Part shown: positions 1 through 7,200 of the stretch, piece after piece
How positions within the stretch are numbered: position 1 is the first letter of the stretch
Layout: every line of letters begins with the position of its first letter
Assembly (NCBI RefSeq): GCF_003226555.1
Contig: NZ_QKQS01000007.1
Coordinates: 41,494 to 105,493, forward strand
Reading direction: 5' to 3'
DNA: 64,000 bases
DNA from: Rhodopseudomonas palustris
GTDB taxonomy: Bacteria; Pseudomonadota; Alphaproteobacteria; Rhizobiales; Xanthobacteraceae
Program-made: the position numbers and the translations under genes
Notes under the pieces: generated by a model
The model's database searches: none
Seen by the model: the letters and a program-made list of their open reading frames with translations, nothing else
Told to the model about the DNA's origin: nothing

Positions 1-137
1 CCGGGTCGGGTGAGGGGGCATCTCCACGAGTCAGAGCGTTAGCTCAACTGGCTGGACTGGATGTCATCGATGGCAGGGCGCTCGGCCTCGGCGCGACGCC
101 CCCTCATCCCACCCTTCTCCCCGCGCGCGGGGAGAAG
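1..137. repeat. Composite palindromic intergenic repeat, cut by the window start
   Basis: A stretch containing ggtgagggggc near base 9 is followed by the inverted counterpart gccccctcatccca near base 101, then a hairpin ctccccgcgcgcggggag ending near 137. The same arrangement recurs at 16355-16507, so this is a dispersed element rather than a gene. It ends about 100 bases before the glsA start and may form a strong RNA hairpin. Its left part lies outside the window. Confidence 0.7.
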
Positions 138-234
138 GAGCCGGCTTTGCTCGCGGCGATGTCCCTGCCTGCACGCAATCCTGCTTCCTCTTTGGCCTTG
201 CGTTCCCGCCGAGCTTGTCCTTCTCTCCGCCGCC

Positions 235-1170
235 ATGAGCAATCAGCTTCTCGACCGTGTCGTTGCCGAAATCGCCGACGAGATGGCGCAGCGGGCGGAC
301 CGCGGCGAGGTGGCGAGCTACATTCCGGAGCTAGCGCGGGTCGATCCGCGGCGCTTCGGGCTGGTGGTGATCGACGCCGACGGCCACGTTGCCGCCGCCG
401 GCGATTCCGATGTGCCGTTCTCGATCCAAAGCATCTCGAAAGTGTTCACGCTGACGCTGGCGCTTGGCAAGGCCGGCGACCGGCTGTGGCACCGGGTCGG
501 CCGCGAGCCGTCGGGCTCGGCGTTCAACTCGATCGTGCAGCTCGAGCACGAGCGCGGCATCCCGCGCAATCCGTTCATCAATGCCGGCGCGATCGCCGTC
601 ACCGATCTGATCCTGTCCGGCCACCAGCCGCGCGAGGCGCTCGGCGAGATCCTGCGCTTCATGCAGTTCCTGGCCGGCGATTCCTCGATCGCGATCGACG
701 AGGCGGTGGCCAGGTCCGAGCAGCGCACCGGGTTTCGCAATGCCGCGCTCGCCAATTACATGAAATCGTTCGGGGTGTTGGATAATCCGGTCGAATACAC
801 GCTCGGCGTCTATTTCCATCACTGCGCGATTGCGATGAGCTGCCGGCAATTGGCGATGGCCGGGCGGTTCCTGGCGCATAGCGGCCAGAACCCGTCGACC
901 GGTCATAACGTGGTGTCGAGCGAGCGCGCCCGGCGCATCAACGCCCTGATGCTGACCTGCGGCCACTATGATGGTTCGGGTGAATTCGCCTACCGGGTCG
1001 GCCTACCGGGCAAGAGCGGCGTCGGCGGCGGGGTGCTGGCGGTCGCGCCGGGCAGAGCCTCGATCGCGGTGTGGGCACCCGGGCTCGATGCCGCCGGCAA
1101 TTCCCATCTCGGCCGCGTCGCGCTGGAGGCGCTGACCAAGCGCATGGGCTGGTCGATCTTCGGCGTCTGA
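235..1170 (+). CDS. glsA: Glutaminase (serine-dependent, GlsA/YbaS family)
   Basis: The 311-residue protein has the usual length of bacterial glutaminases, which hydrolyse glutamine to glutamate and ammonia in the cytoplasm. The SxxK catalytic pair is visible as Ser66 and Lys69 in QSISKVF, and the family signature NPFINAGAI follows at about residue 113. The ATG at 235 was chosen because family homology begins there; an in-frame upstream opening to base 61 translates as repeat sequence. Glutamine synthetase glnII lies 0.8 kb downstream on the same strand, separated by a convergent terminator and a leftward DUF2735 gene, so the two are not one operon. Genes for both directions of glutamine turnover are therefore neighbours. 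Confidence 0.93.
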   Translation: MSNQLLDRVVAEIADEMAQRADRGEVASYIPELARVDPRRFGLVVIDADGHVAAAGDSDVPFSIQSISKVFTLTLALGKAGDRLWHRVGREPSGSAFNSIVQLEHERGIPRNPFINAGAIAVTDLILSGHQPREALGEILRFMQFLAGDSSIAIDEAVARSEQRTGFRNAALANYMKSFGVLDNPVEYTLGVYFHHCAIAMSCRQLAMAGRFLAHSGQNPSTGHNVVSSERARRINALMLTCGHYDGSGEFAYRVGLPGKSGVGGGVLAVAPGRASIAVWAPGLDAAGNSHLGRVALEALTKRMGWSIFGV

Positions 1171-1194
1171 CGGCCACCGCGCCAGCCCGCAGCA

Positions 1195-1223
1195 AAAAGG
1201 GCCGAACGCGTCCGCCGGCCCTT
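1195..1223. terminator. Bidirectional terminator between glsA and the DUF2735 gene
   Basis: Arms AAGGGCCG (1197-1204) and CGGCCCTT (1216-1223) form a hairpin. On the minus strand it is followed by a run of five T, which suits the leftward DUF2735 transcript. On the plus strand the tail is less U-rich. Confidence 0.65.
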
Positions 1224-1269
1224 CGTCAGTCGCTGTGCTGGTGGCGGCAGTGCCGCTCAAGTTGCGGCG

Positions 1270-1452
1270 TCATGGCCGCTTGGTGGACTGCTCTTCGAGC
1301 ATCGCGATCTCGTGATACCAGCTCGAGCAGGTGAGGATATTGGCCGGATTCGACGCCGCTTCGCTGCTCGGCAGCGCGCTGCGTTTGTCTCCATCCCGGC
1401 CGCCGACCGGGAACTGGTAGATCTTGGCGGAGGTCTGATTCAGGCTGCTCAC
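1270..1452 (-). CDS. DUF2735 family small protein
   Basis: A 60-residue protein beginning SSLNQTSAKIYQFPVGGRDG, which I recognise as the N-terminal signature of DUF2735 (TAKIYQFPVGGR), a short alphaproteobacterial family of unknown function. The GTG start at 1452 is preceded by GGAGAGATCGC, a good ribosome binding site; an ATG further upstream adds only unrelated Arg-rich sequence. The gene is divergent from glnII and shares its 0.5-kb upstream region. My recollection is that DUF2735 genes often sit beside glnII in rhizobia, which would suggest a nitrogen-related role, but I cannot check that here. No signal peptide or membrane segment is visible. Confidence 0.75.
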   Translation of the reverse strand: MSSLNQTSAKIYQFPVGGRDGDKRSALPSSEAASNPANILTCSSWYHEIAMLEEQSTKRP

Positions 1453-1948
1453 GCGATCTCTCCTTTCTCTCCTTCGTGTCGATGAAGCTGGCTCGACGGA
1501 CGGTCCGGCCGCGCGTCGCAACGGATGATAACGCGATTGCTCCGCGTGCAGGCAGAATGATCAACAAAGAACCAGTCATTGGCGATTCTTTGCGCACTCA
1601 CCCGTCTGCTGCCGAACGCGGCACTGGACTGATGCAACGCGGCCGGGATGGCTTGGTTGCGCATTCCCCTTTCCCGAGAAAATCGTGCGCCCGAGGGGTT
1701 AATTTTGTTCACCGCCATGGATGCGGGGAAATACGGAGGAATCGGGCGTTTTGCGGCTCGTGGCGGCGAGAGGCCGCGCCTCTCTTTTGCGCAGAAGTGG
1801 CCGCGACGCCGCGGCTGTCACGCCTGCGGCGATTTGGCTCATTCTGGCATATTAAATGCTTCATGTTCGCAGGACCGAAGGCCGCCGGGTGCGGTTCCGG
1901 GTCCGCCGTCGGGACGAACGCCGATGGCATCTCCAACGAGAGGACCGC
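1453..1948. other. Divergent regulatory region between the DUF2735 gene and glnII
   Basis: About 500 bases without a convincing gene. Open frames across it are uncharacteristic and overlap each other. It holds the sigma-54 promoter of glnII near 1845 and must hold the leftward DUF2735 promoter. I did not find a clean NtrC dyad by eye. Confidence 0.6.
1845..1860 (+). promoter_or_regulatory. Sigma-54 (RpoN) promoter of glnII
   Basis: The sequence TGGCATATTAAATGCT has the diagnostic GG and GC separated by 10 bases and matches the TGGCA and TGC-W parts of the consensus. Transcription would begin about 12 bases after the GC, near 1871, leaving a leader of about 78 bases before the glnII ATG. GlnII is classically NtrC/RpoN-controlled in rhizobia, which fits. 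Confidence 0.8.
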
Positions 1949-2986
1949 ATGACCAAGTACAAGCTCGAGTACATCTGGCTCGACGGCTACAAGCCGACGC
2001 CGAACCTGCGCGGCAAGACCACCATCAAGGAATTCGAGGTCTATCCGACGCTCGAGCAGCTTCCGCTGTGGGGATTCGACGGCTCGTCGACGTTGCAGGC
2101 CGAAGGCCACAGCTCGGACTGCGTGCTCAAGCCGGTCGCGATGTACCCGGACGCTGCGCGCAAGGACGGCATCCTGGTTCTGTGCGAAGTGATGATGCCG
2201 GACGGCGTCACCCCGCACCCGACCAACACCCGCGCCACCATTCTGGACGACGAAGGCGCCTGGTTCGGCTTCGAGCAGGAATACTTCTTCTACAAGAACG
2301 GCCGCCCGCTCGGCTTCCCCGAGGCCGGCTATCCGGCGCCGCAGGGCCCGTACTACACCGGCGTCGGCTATAAGCACGTCGGTGACATCGCCCGCCAGAT
2401 CGTCGAAGAGCATCTCGATCTCTGCCTCGCCGCCGGCATCAACCACGAAGGCATCAACGCCGAAGTGGCGAAGGGCCAGTGGGAATTCCAGGTGTTCGGC
2501 AAGGGTTCGAAGACCGCCGCCGACCAGATGTGGATGGCCCGCTATCTGATGCTGCGTCTCACCGAGAAGTACGGCATCGACATCGAATTCCACTGCAAGC
2601 CGCTCGGCGACACCGACTGGAACGGCTCGGGCATGCACTGCAACTTCTCGACCGCCTATATGCGCGAAGTCGGCGGCAAGGAGTATTTCGAAGCGATGAT
2701 GAAGGCGTTCGAGGCCAATCTCGACGACCACATCGCGGTGTACGGTCCGGACAACCACATGCGCCTGACCGGCAAGCACGAGACTGCGCCGTGGAACAAG
2801 TTCTCCTACGGCATCGCTGACCGCGGCGCGTCGATCCGCGTGCCGCACTCCTTCGTCAACAACGGCTACAAGGGCTATCTGGAAGACCGCCGCCCGAACT
2901 CGCAGGGCGACCCCTACCAGATCGCGTCCCAGGTTCTGAAGACGATTTCGTCGGTCCCCACCTCGAAGTCGGCGGCCGCCGCCTGA
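1949..2986 (+). CDS. glnII: Glutamine synthetase type II (eukaryotic-type GSII)
   Basis: The 345-residue protein matches the eukaryotic-like GlnII enzymes of rhizobia, about 100 residues shorter than GlnA and not regulated by adenylylation. It makes glutamine from glutamate, ammonia and ATP. Visible motifs are WGFDGSST (about residue 41), EQEYFFY (the start of the catalytic domain), GINHEGINAEV with the GSII-type substrate residues, and the ATP-binding stretch ending in HETAPWNKFSYG. The ATG at 1949 begins with MTKYKLEYIWLDGYKPTP, the normal family N-terminus; an upstream extension is not family-like. It is monocistronic, between a sigma-54 promoter and a strong hairpin terminator, so expression should rise under nitrogen limitation. 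Confidence 0.96.
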   Translation: MTKYKLEYIWLDGYKPTPNLRGKTTIKEFEVYPTLEQLPLWGFDGSSTLQAEGHSSDCVLKPVAMYPDAARKDGILVLCEVMMPDGVTPHPTNTRATILDDEGAWFGFEQEYFFYKNGRPLGFPEAGYPAPQGPYYTGVGYKHVGDIARQIVEEHLDLCLAAGINHEGINAEVAKGQWEFQVFGKGSKTAADQMWMARYLMLRLTEKYGIDIEFHCKPLGDTDWNGSGMHCNFSTAYMREVGGKEYFEAMMKAFEANLDDHIAVYGPDNHMRLTGKHETAPWNKFSYGIADRGASIRVPHSFVNNGYKGYLEDRRPNSQGDPYQIASQVLKTISSVPTSKSAAAA

Positions 2987-3006
2987 ACCTCCACGGCGAC
3001 CGCTCG

Positions 3007-3036
3007 CGGCCCGGACGCAAGTCCGGGCCGTTGCCG
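3007..3036 (+). terminator. Rho-independent terminator of glnII
   Basis: Perfect 10-bp arms CGGCCCGGAC and GTCCGGGCCG with a GCAA tetraloop are followed by TTGCCGTTT, 20 bases after the glnII stop. Confidence 0.85.
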
Positions 3037-3175
3037 TTTCAAGGCCCCGGACGCGCTTTCCTGCCGGTCCTATCTTCACCTTTCAGCCACTGTTGACGTG
3101 CAACAACTGGCCGGCGCGGCGTGAGCCGGTGACGGGCCGGCAGTGCCGATCGCGCGCGAATGGGGAATCTGGACA

Positions 3176-3688
3176 ATGTTTCGCGGGGTGATGGCCGTTC
3201 TCGGCCTGTTGGTGCTGGCAGGCTGTGCCGGCGATGTCGCACCGTCGGTCGACAAGCCGTCGATGTATCAGAGCATGGCGCACGAAGGTGCCCGGGTCGA
3301 CGTCGCGGCGGCGGCCGTCATGATCTCGCAATATCGCCAGAACAACGGCCTCGGTCCGGTGACGGTCGATCCGGCGCTGACCAAGCTCGCCGAGGACCAG
3401 TCCTCGACCATGGCGAGGCGCAACAAGCTCGACCACGACGTCAAGGCGCCTCTGGCGCAGCGGCTGAACGCCTCCGGCTATCCGGCGGCGATCGCGGTCG
3501 AGAACGTCTCGGCCGGCTATCACACGCTGGCGGAAGCGTTTTCGGGCTGGCGGGATTCGCCGCCCCACCGCGCCAATATGCTGAAGGCCGGCGTCGACCG
3601 TATCGGCATCGCCGCCAGCTATGCGCCGGGCACCAAATACAAGGTGTTCTGGACCATGATCCTCGCTTCCACCGACACGCCACGATAA
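3176..3688 (+). CDS. CAP/SCP-domain lipoprotein
   Basis: A 170-residue protein with a lipoprotein signal ending in LVLAGC, so it is probably lipid-anchored at about Cys17 and exported. The rest is a CAP (cysteine-rich secretory, PR-1-like) domain: the conserved block with LAEDQSSTMARRNKLDHD, then AVENVSAGYHTLAEAFSGW and SPPHRANML, which carry the His/Glu cavity residues. The ATG at 3176 was chosen because it directly precedes the signal peptide; an alternative start at 3143 adds 11 polar residues. Bacterial CAP proteins have no single agreed function. The gene stands alone between the glnII terminator and the patatin gene. Confidence 0.85.
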   Translation: MFRGVMAVLGLLVLAGCAGDVAPSVDKPSMYQSMAHEGARVDVAAAAVMISQYRQNNGLGPVTVDPALTKLAEDQSSTMARRNKLDHDVKAPLAQRLNASGYPAAIAVENVSAGYHTLAEAFSGWRDSPPHRANMLKAGVDRIGIAASYAPGTKYKVFWTMILASTDTPR

Positions 3689-3783
3689 ACCGGGCGTGAT
3701 CCCGCTGCGCCGTTGGCGCAATTGACGCTGGCGCCCCGCATCACCAAGTTTCCGGCGTTCTTGCTCGAGGTGTGATCGACCGG

Positions 3784-4923
3784 ATGGACCCGACACCGCA
3801 AAGGAAGGCCGCGAGGCCCTGCGACGCACGCCGCGTGCTGGTGCTGCAGGGCGGCGGCGCGCTCGGCGCCTATCAGGCCGGTGCCTATCAGGCGCTGTGC
3901 CATCACGATTTCGAACCGCAATGGCTCGCCGGCATTTCGATCGGGGCCATCAACGCCGCGATCATCGCCGGCAACCCGCGCGAGCAGCGCGTCGATAAGC
4001 TGAAGCAGTTCTGGGAAATGGCGTCGTCGCCGGTGCCGTGGCAGCCGCTGCTGCACGACGACCACGTGCATTCGCTGTTCAACGAGACCTCGGCGGCGGT
4101 GATCGCCACCTTCGGGGTGCCGGGCTTTTTCACGCCGCGGTTTCCGCCGACGCACCTGCTGCCGTCGGGCAAGCCGTCCAATCTCAGCTACTACGACACC
4201 GCGCCGCTGCGTTCGACACTGGAGCGGCTGGTCGACTTCGACCGCCTCAACACTAATGGCATCCGTCTCAGCGTCGGTGCGGTCAACATTGCCACCGGCA
4301 ATTTCGTTTATTTCGATACCACCAAGCAGACCATCGGCCCCGAGCACATCATGGCCTCGGCCGCGCTGCCGCCCGGCTTTCCGGCGATCGAGATCGACGG
4401 TGAGCATTATTGGGACGGCGGTGTCGCATCCAACACGCCGCTCGACTACGTGCTCGACTGCGAGCAGCGCGACGATCTGTTGATCTTCCAGGTCGACCTG
4501 TTCAGCGCCCGCGGCCGGTTGCCGGAGACGCTGCTGGAGGCCGCCGAGCGCGAGAAGGACATCCGTTATTCAAGTCGCACTCGGCTGAATACCGACAAGA
4601 ACAAAATGATCCACAACACCCGCAAGGCGCTGCGCGACCTGATCGACCGGCTGCCCGCGGAATTGCGCGACGATCCGGCCTACGCCATCCTGCACAAGGC
4701 GGCGCAGGAGAACACCGTCACTGTCGTGCATCTGATCTATCGTAAGCGGGATTACGAGGCGTCGTCGAAGGACTACGATTTCTCCCGGCTCAACATGGCC
4801 GAGCACTGGAAGGCCGGCGAGCAGGACGTCTACGTCTCGATGCGCGACCAGAGCTGGCAGCGGGCGCCGCAGGACGGCGAGACCATGGTGACCTGGGACC
4901 TCACCCGGGATGCTTTCGAATAA
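3784..4923 (+). CDS. Patatin-like phospholipase, probable DUF3734-type C-terminus
   Basis: A patatin-family serine hydrolase of about 379 residues with the oxyanion-loop motif GGGALGAY (residues 23-30), the nucleophile elbow GISIGA with Ser52, and the catalytic DGG dyad at Asp211. The C-terminal 150 residues, rich in charged sequence, look like the DUF3734 extension found in this subfamily. A GTG at 3772 is an alternative start. The gene is 48 bases upstream of bdhA on the same strand, so the two are probably one operon. That pairing suggests a role in lipid or polyhydroxybutyrate-linked metabolism, but the substrate cannot be read from the sequence. Confidence 0.88.
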   Translation: MDPTPQRKAARPCDARRVLVLQGGGALGAYQAGAYQALCHHDFEPQWLAGISIGAINAAIIAGNPREQRVDKLKQFWEMASSPVPWQPLLHDDHVHSLFNETSAAVIATFGVPGFFTPRFPPTHLLPSGKPSNLSYYDTAPLRSTLERLVDFDRLNTNGIRLSVGAVNIATGNFVYFDTTKQTIGPEHIMASAALPPGFPAIEIDGEHYWDGGVASNTPLDYVLDCEQRDDLLIFQVDLFSARGRLPETLLEAAEREKDIRYSSRTRLNTDKNKMIHNTRKALRDLIDRLPAELRDDPAYAILHKAAQENTVTVVHLIYRKRDYEASSKDYDFSRLNMAEHWKAGEQDVYVSMRDQSWQRAPQDGETMVTWDLTRDAFE

Positions 4924-4971
4924 GCGGCCTGTTCTGCGCCGCTTTCTCAACTTCGCGAACAGGAGCGGATA

Positions 4972-5760
4972 ATGACGAATCTGACAGGCAAGACCGCGGT
5001 CGTGACCGGCTCGACCTCGGGGATCGGGCTCAGCTATGCGCGCGCCTTTGCCAAGGCCGGCGCCAACGTCGTGATCAACGGCATGGGCGAAGCTGACGCG
5101 ATCGAGAAGGAGCGCAAGGCGATCGAGAGCGACTTCGCCGTCAAGGCGGTGTATTCGCCGGCCGATATGCTGAAGCCGGCCGAGATCGCCGAGATGATCA
5201 AGCTCGGCGAGACCACCTTCGGATCGGTCGATATCCTGGTCAACAATGCCGGCATCCAGTTCGTCTCTCCGATCGAGGACTTCCCGATCGAGAAGTGGGA
5301 CGCGATTATCGGCATCAATCTGTCGTCGGCGTTTCACGGCATCCGCGCCGCGGTGCCGGGGATGAAGAAGCGCGGTTGGGGCCGCATCATCAACACCGCC
5401 TCGGCCCACTCGCTGGTGGCATCGCCGTTCAAGTCGGCCTATGTGGCCGCCAAGCACGGCATCGCCGGCCTGACCAAAACGGTGGCGCTGGAGCTCGCCA
5501 CCCACAAGATCACCTGCAACTGCATCTCGCCCGGCTACGTCTGGACCCCGCTGGTCGAAAAGCAGATCCCCGACACCATGAAGGCGCGCGGCCTCAGCAA
5601 GGAGCAGGTGATCAACGACGTCCTGCTCGCTGCCCAGCCAACCAAGCAGTTCGTCACGCCAGAGCAGGTCGCCGCCCTCGCAGTCTATCTCTGCGGCGAC
5701 GACGCCAGCCAGATCACCGGCGCCAACCTGTCGATGGACGGCGGCTGGACTGCCGCATAA
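4972..5760 (+). CDS. bdhA: 3-hydroxybutyrate dehydrogenase (short-chain dehydrogenase)
   Basis: A 262-residue classical SDR. The NAD-binding motif is TGSTSGIG (residues 12-19), NNAGIQ follows near residue 90, and the catalytic residues are Ser144, Tyr157 and Lys161. The C-terminal pattern KQFVTPEQVAALAVYLCGD and the ending SMDGGWTAA are typical of D-3-hydroxybutyrate dehydrogenases, which oxidise 3-hydroxybutyrate to acetoacetate. The start is supported by AGGAGCGGATA before the ATG. With scoAB at 57.3-58.7 kb the window encodes the route from 3-hydroxybutyrate to acetoacetyl-CoA. Confidence 0.92.
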   Translation: MTNLTGKTAVVTGSTSGIGLSYARAFAKAGANVVINGMGEADAIEKERKAIESDFAVKAVYSPADMLKPAEIAEMIKLGETTFGSVDILVNNAGIQFVSPIEDFPIEKWDAIIGINLSSAFHGIRAAVPGMKKRGWGRIINTASAHSLVASPFKSAYVAAKHGIAGLTKTVALELATHKITCNCISPGYVWTPLVEKQIPDTMKARGLSKEQVINDVLLAAQPTKQFVTPEQVAALAVYLCGDDASQITGANLSMDGGWTAA

Positions 5761-5814
5761 GGCGGGGTTCGGCGCGGGCGCTTACCATTTTTGTCGATCT
5801 GCCCGTTCGCAACA

Positions 5815-6189
5815 TCACGTCTCCCAGAGCATCAGGACTCTGGGATGACCGATCGCCCGGTCAAGCCGGTGACGATGTCGGTCGATGAGCAGGGCGCCTA
5901 ATCGCCCTGCTTCATCGGCGCTCGCGCGGTGACGGATGTGCAGGATCTCGATCTTGGAGTCTCGCACGCGATAGAAAACCCGAAACGGATAGCGCACAAC
6001 GGCTGCCGATCGAATGCCGGGACGTTGTGCGACCCTGGGGGCCGAATCGGGAGCCGATGCTATTCGAGCGATCACGTTTTCGATCCGCGCGCCGATCGAT
6101 CGGGCAACTCTCTGACTTGCGTGCTTGCCGTAATAGGCGGAGATCTGGTCGAGGTCGGCGAGAGCCTGCCGGGAGTAGACGACCTTCAT
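5815..6189 (-). CDS. ParE/RelE-superfamily toxin
   Basis: A 124-residue protein starting MKVVYSRQALADLDQISAYY, the classic opening of ParE toxins. The fold-defining stretch VVRYPFRVFYRVRDSKIEILHIRHRA ends near residue 98, where most ParE proteins stop; about 25 extra residues (SADEAGRLGALLIDRH onwards) follow and may be a read-on tail. Its ATG overlaps the antitoxin stop by 4 bases (ATGA), so the two are translationally coupled. The target, gyrase for ParE or the ribosome for RelE, cannot be settled from the sequence. It lies 54 bases after bdhA in convergent orientation. Confidence 0.85.
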   Translation of the reverse strand: MKVVYSRQALADLDQISAYYGKHASQRVARSIGARIENVIARIASAPDSAPRVAQRPGIRSAAVVRYPFRVFYRVRDSKIEILHIRHRASADEAGRLGALLIDRHRHRLDRAIGHPRVLMLWET

Positions 6190-6419
6190 CGCCCAAACTT
6201 AGCGAACGCAATTCGGATTTCGTCGTCGGTGGCCTGTTCGCCCGTGTCGAGAGTAGCGGCGGCAGCATCGATGATCCGCAGCTCTTCGTCGCTTGCGTGA
6301 TACCGGTCGGCTTGAAGCTCGCTTTCGATCTCGCGAGCCACCGCGGCCAGTTCCTCCCGCGCCGCTTCCGGCCAGGATTCCGCCCGCTTGATCAAAGCCT
6401 CGAGGTTGTCCGCGCTCAT
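6186..6419 (-). CDS. Antitoxin of the ParE-type pair
   Basis: A 77-residue acidic protein (MSADNLEALIKRAESWPEAAREELAAVAREIE) directly upstream of and overlapping the ParE-like toxin. The order antitoxin-then-toxin with a 4-base overlap is standard for type II modules. The N-terminal helix resembles small ParD/RHH-associated antitoxins found with ParE in rhizobia. The C-terminal part, rich in Asp and Glu, is the likely toxin-binding segment. I do not recognise a specific named family with certainty. Confidence 0.75.
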   Translation of the reverse strand: MSADNLEALIKRAESWPEAAREELAAVAREIESELQADRYHASDEELRIIDAAAATLDTGEQATDDEIRIAFAKFGR

Positions 6420-6480
6420 TTTGAAACTATAGCATGAGGCGATGAGGCGGTCAGCAGCCGGCAGACCGCTTAATCTAGCC

Positions 6481-6562
6481 TTTGCTGCCGAACGAGTACG
6501 TGAAGGCTGAGGCGTTTGCGGACGATCCAGAACAGCAGCACGGCTTCGAAAGTCGGCGCCGC
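6481..6562 (-). pseudogene. Displaced copy of the flippase 3' end
   Basis: This 82-base stretch repeats the end of the flippase gene (7210-7292). Bases 6509-6543 are identical to 7240-7274 over 35 bases, and the flanks are similar with a 2-base deletion. On the minus strand it still translates as APTFEAVLLFWIVRKRLSLH, against ALTFETVLLFWIVRKRLGLH in the intact gene. It has no upstream gene and lies on the far side of the BrnT/BrnA module, so it is a fragment. See the finding on 3'-end displacement. Confidence 0.85.
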
Positions 6563-6575
6563 TTGATGCTTGCGA

Positions 6576-6836
6576 CTATCTCTTCGCCCGCTTTTGCACC
6601 GCTTGCTCCAGAGCCATCCGGATGTAGCGTTGATAGGGGACACCCGCGGCCTTCGCCTGCTGGCGCACCGCGGACAGAAGTTGTTCCGGCAGTCGGAGGT
6701 TGACCGACTTGTCTTTCGGCTTCATCTCGAACTGCATGGTGACCATGCCCGACAGGTCGTAATCAGCGAGGTCGGCCTTCGCGACGAAGGCTTCCGCCTC
6801 GGCATCACTTTCCAGCTTTGGCAGCTTCTTCTTCAT
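6576..6836 (-). CDS. BrnA-like antitoxin (CopG-type ribbon-helix-helix)
   Basis: An 86-residue protein with the C-terminal pattern KSVNLRLPEQLLSAVRQQAK followed by AGVPYQRYIRMALEQAVQ, the ribbon-helix-helix signature of type II antitoxins in the BrnA/CopG-antitoxin family. It should bind both the toxin and the promoter. Its start lies 32 bases inside the 3' end of the BrnT-like gene, giving the toxin-first order typical of brnTA. The N-terminal half is acidic and Lys-rich (MKKKLPKLESDAEAEAFVAK). Confidence 0.85.
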   Translation of the reverse strand: MKKKLPKLESDAEAEAFVAKADLADYDLSGMVTMQFEMKPKDKSVNLRLPEQLLSAVRQQAKAAGVPYQRYIRMALEQAVQKRAKR

Positions 6837-7122
6837 AGGCGGCGATTTCCTTGGCGTGCATATAGCGGGCGCCGATCGGGCGAATTAGCGTTCGACCGGA
6901 ACGCGTCCTGAGCGTGAACACCACGAACACCATCCGTCCCGTTTCGGTCCGGCCGATGGCCTTGAAGCGATCCTCGGATGAGGAATGCGCCGGATCGGGA
7001 AACACGCTGATCGGTCCGCGGAATAAGCCTTCGATCTCCGCGACTGTCACGCCGTGCTTGGCGCATTTGGCGCGATTGCCGAGATCCCAATCAAAGTCGG
7101 CACTTCCATCGGAAGCCTTTAT
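6805..7122 (-). CDS. BrnT-like RNase toxin with uncertain start
   Basis: The BrnT fold is clear: DFDWDLGNRAKCAKHGVT at the N-terminus, EDRFKAIGRTETGRMVFVVF in the middle and IGARYMHAKEIAAYEEE at the end, matching ribonuclease toxins of the BrnT family. The conserved N-terminus is encoded, but the reading frame above it contains only an ATA codon (7120-7122) before an in-frame TAG; no ATG, GTG or TTG precedes the DFDWD block. The first normal start is GTG at 7050, which would remove 24 residues including that block. The toxin may use ATA, be shortened, or be a start-codon mutant. The 3' end overlaps the antitoxin start by 32 bases. Confidence 0.75.
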   Translation of the reverse strand: MKASDGSADFDWDLGNRAKCAKHGVTVAEIEGLFRGPISVFPDPAHSSSEDRFKAIGRTETGRMVFVVFTLRTRSGRTLIRPIGARYMHAKEIAAYEEEAAKAGK

Positions 7123-7124
7123 CT

Positions 7125-7154
7125 AAAATAGGCATTTGTATAGACAAATGTCAA
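7125..7154 (-). promoter_or_regulatory. Promoter and palindromic operator of the BrnT/BrnA module
   Basis: On the minus strand TTGACA (7149-7154), an 18-base spacer and TATTTT (7125-7130) form a near-consensus sigma-70 promoter. The spacer carries the palindrome CATTTGT-ATAG-ACAAATG (7133-7150), a likely site for the antitoxin-toxin autorepressor. The predicted transcript start falls at or just after the ATA codon of the toxin frame. Confidence 0.65.
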
Positions 7155-7200
7155 TCTGCCGCCCGCCTCTGGGGCGCGTCGGAAACGGCTCAGACTGTCT

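Noticed and set aside
331-966. Long minus-strand open frame inside glsA
   Set aside because: High GC sequence keeps antisense frames open; its composition is Arg/His/Gly-rich and the plus strand encodes a full glutaminase.
1709-3079. 456-codon minus-strand frame opposite glnII
   Set aside because: It is the codon-position mirror of glnII with Arg/Val/Ala bias and no domain; glnII is complete on the other strand.
5912-6268. Second minus-strand frame across the ParDE genes, ending HPSPRERR
   Set aside because: Arg/Ser-rich shadow. A frameshift in ParE was considered because its C-terminus is about 25 residues long, but no clear shift point is visible.
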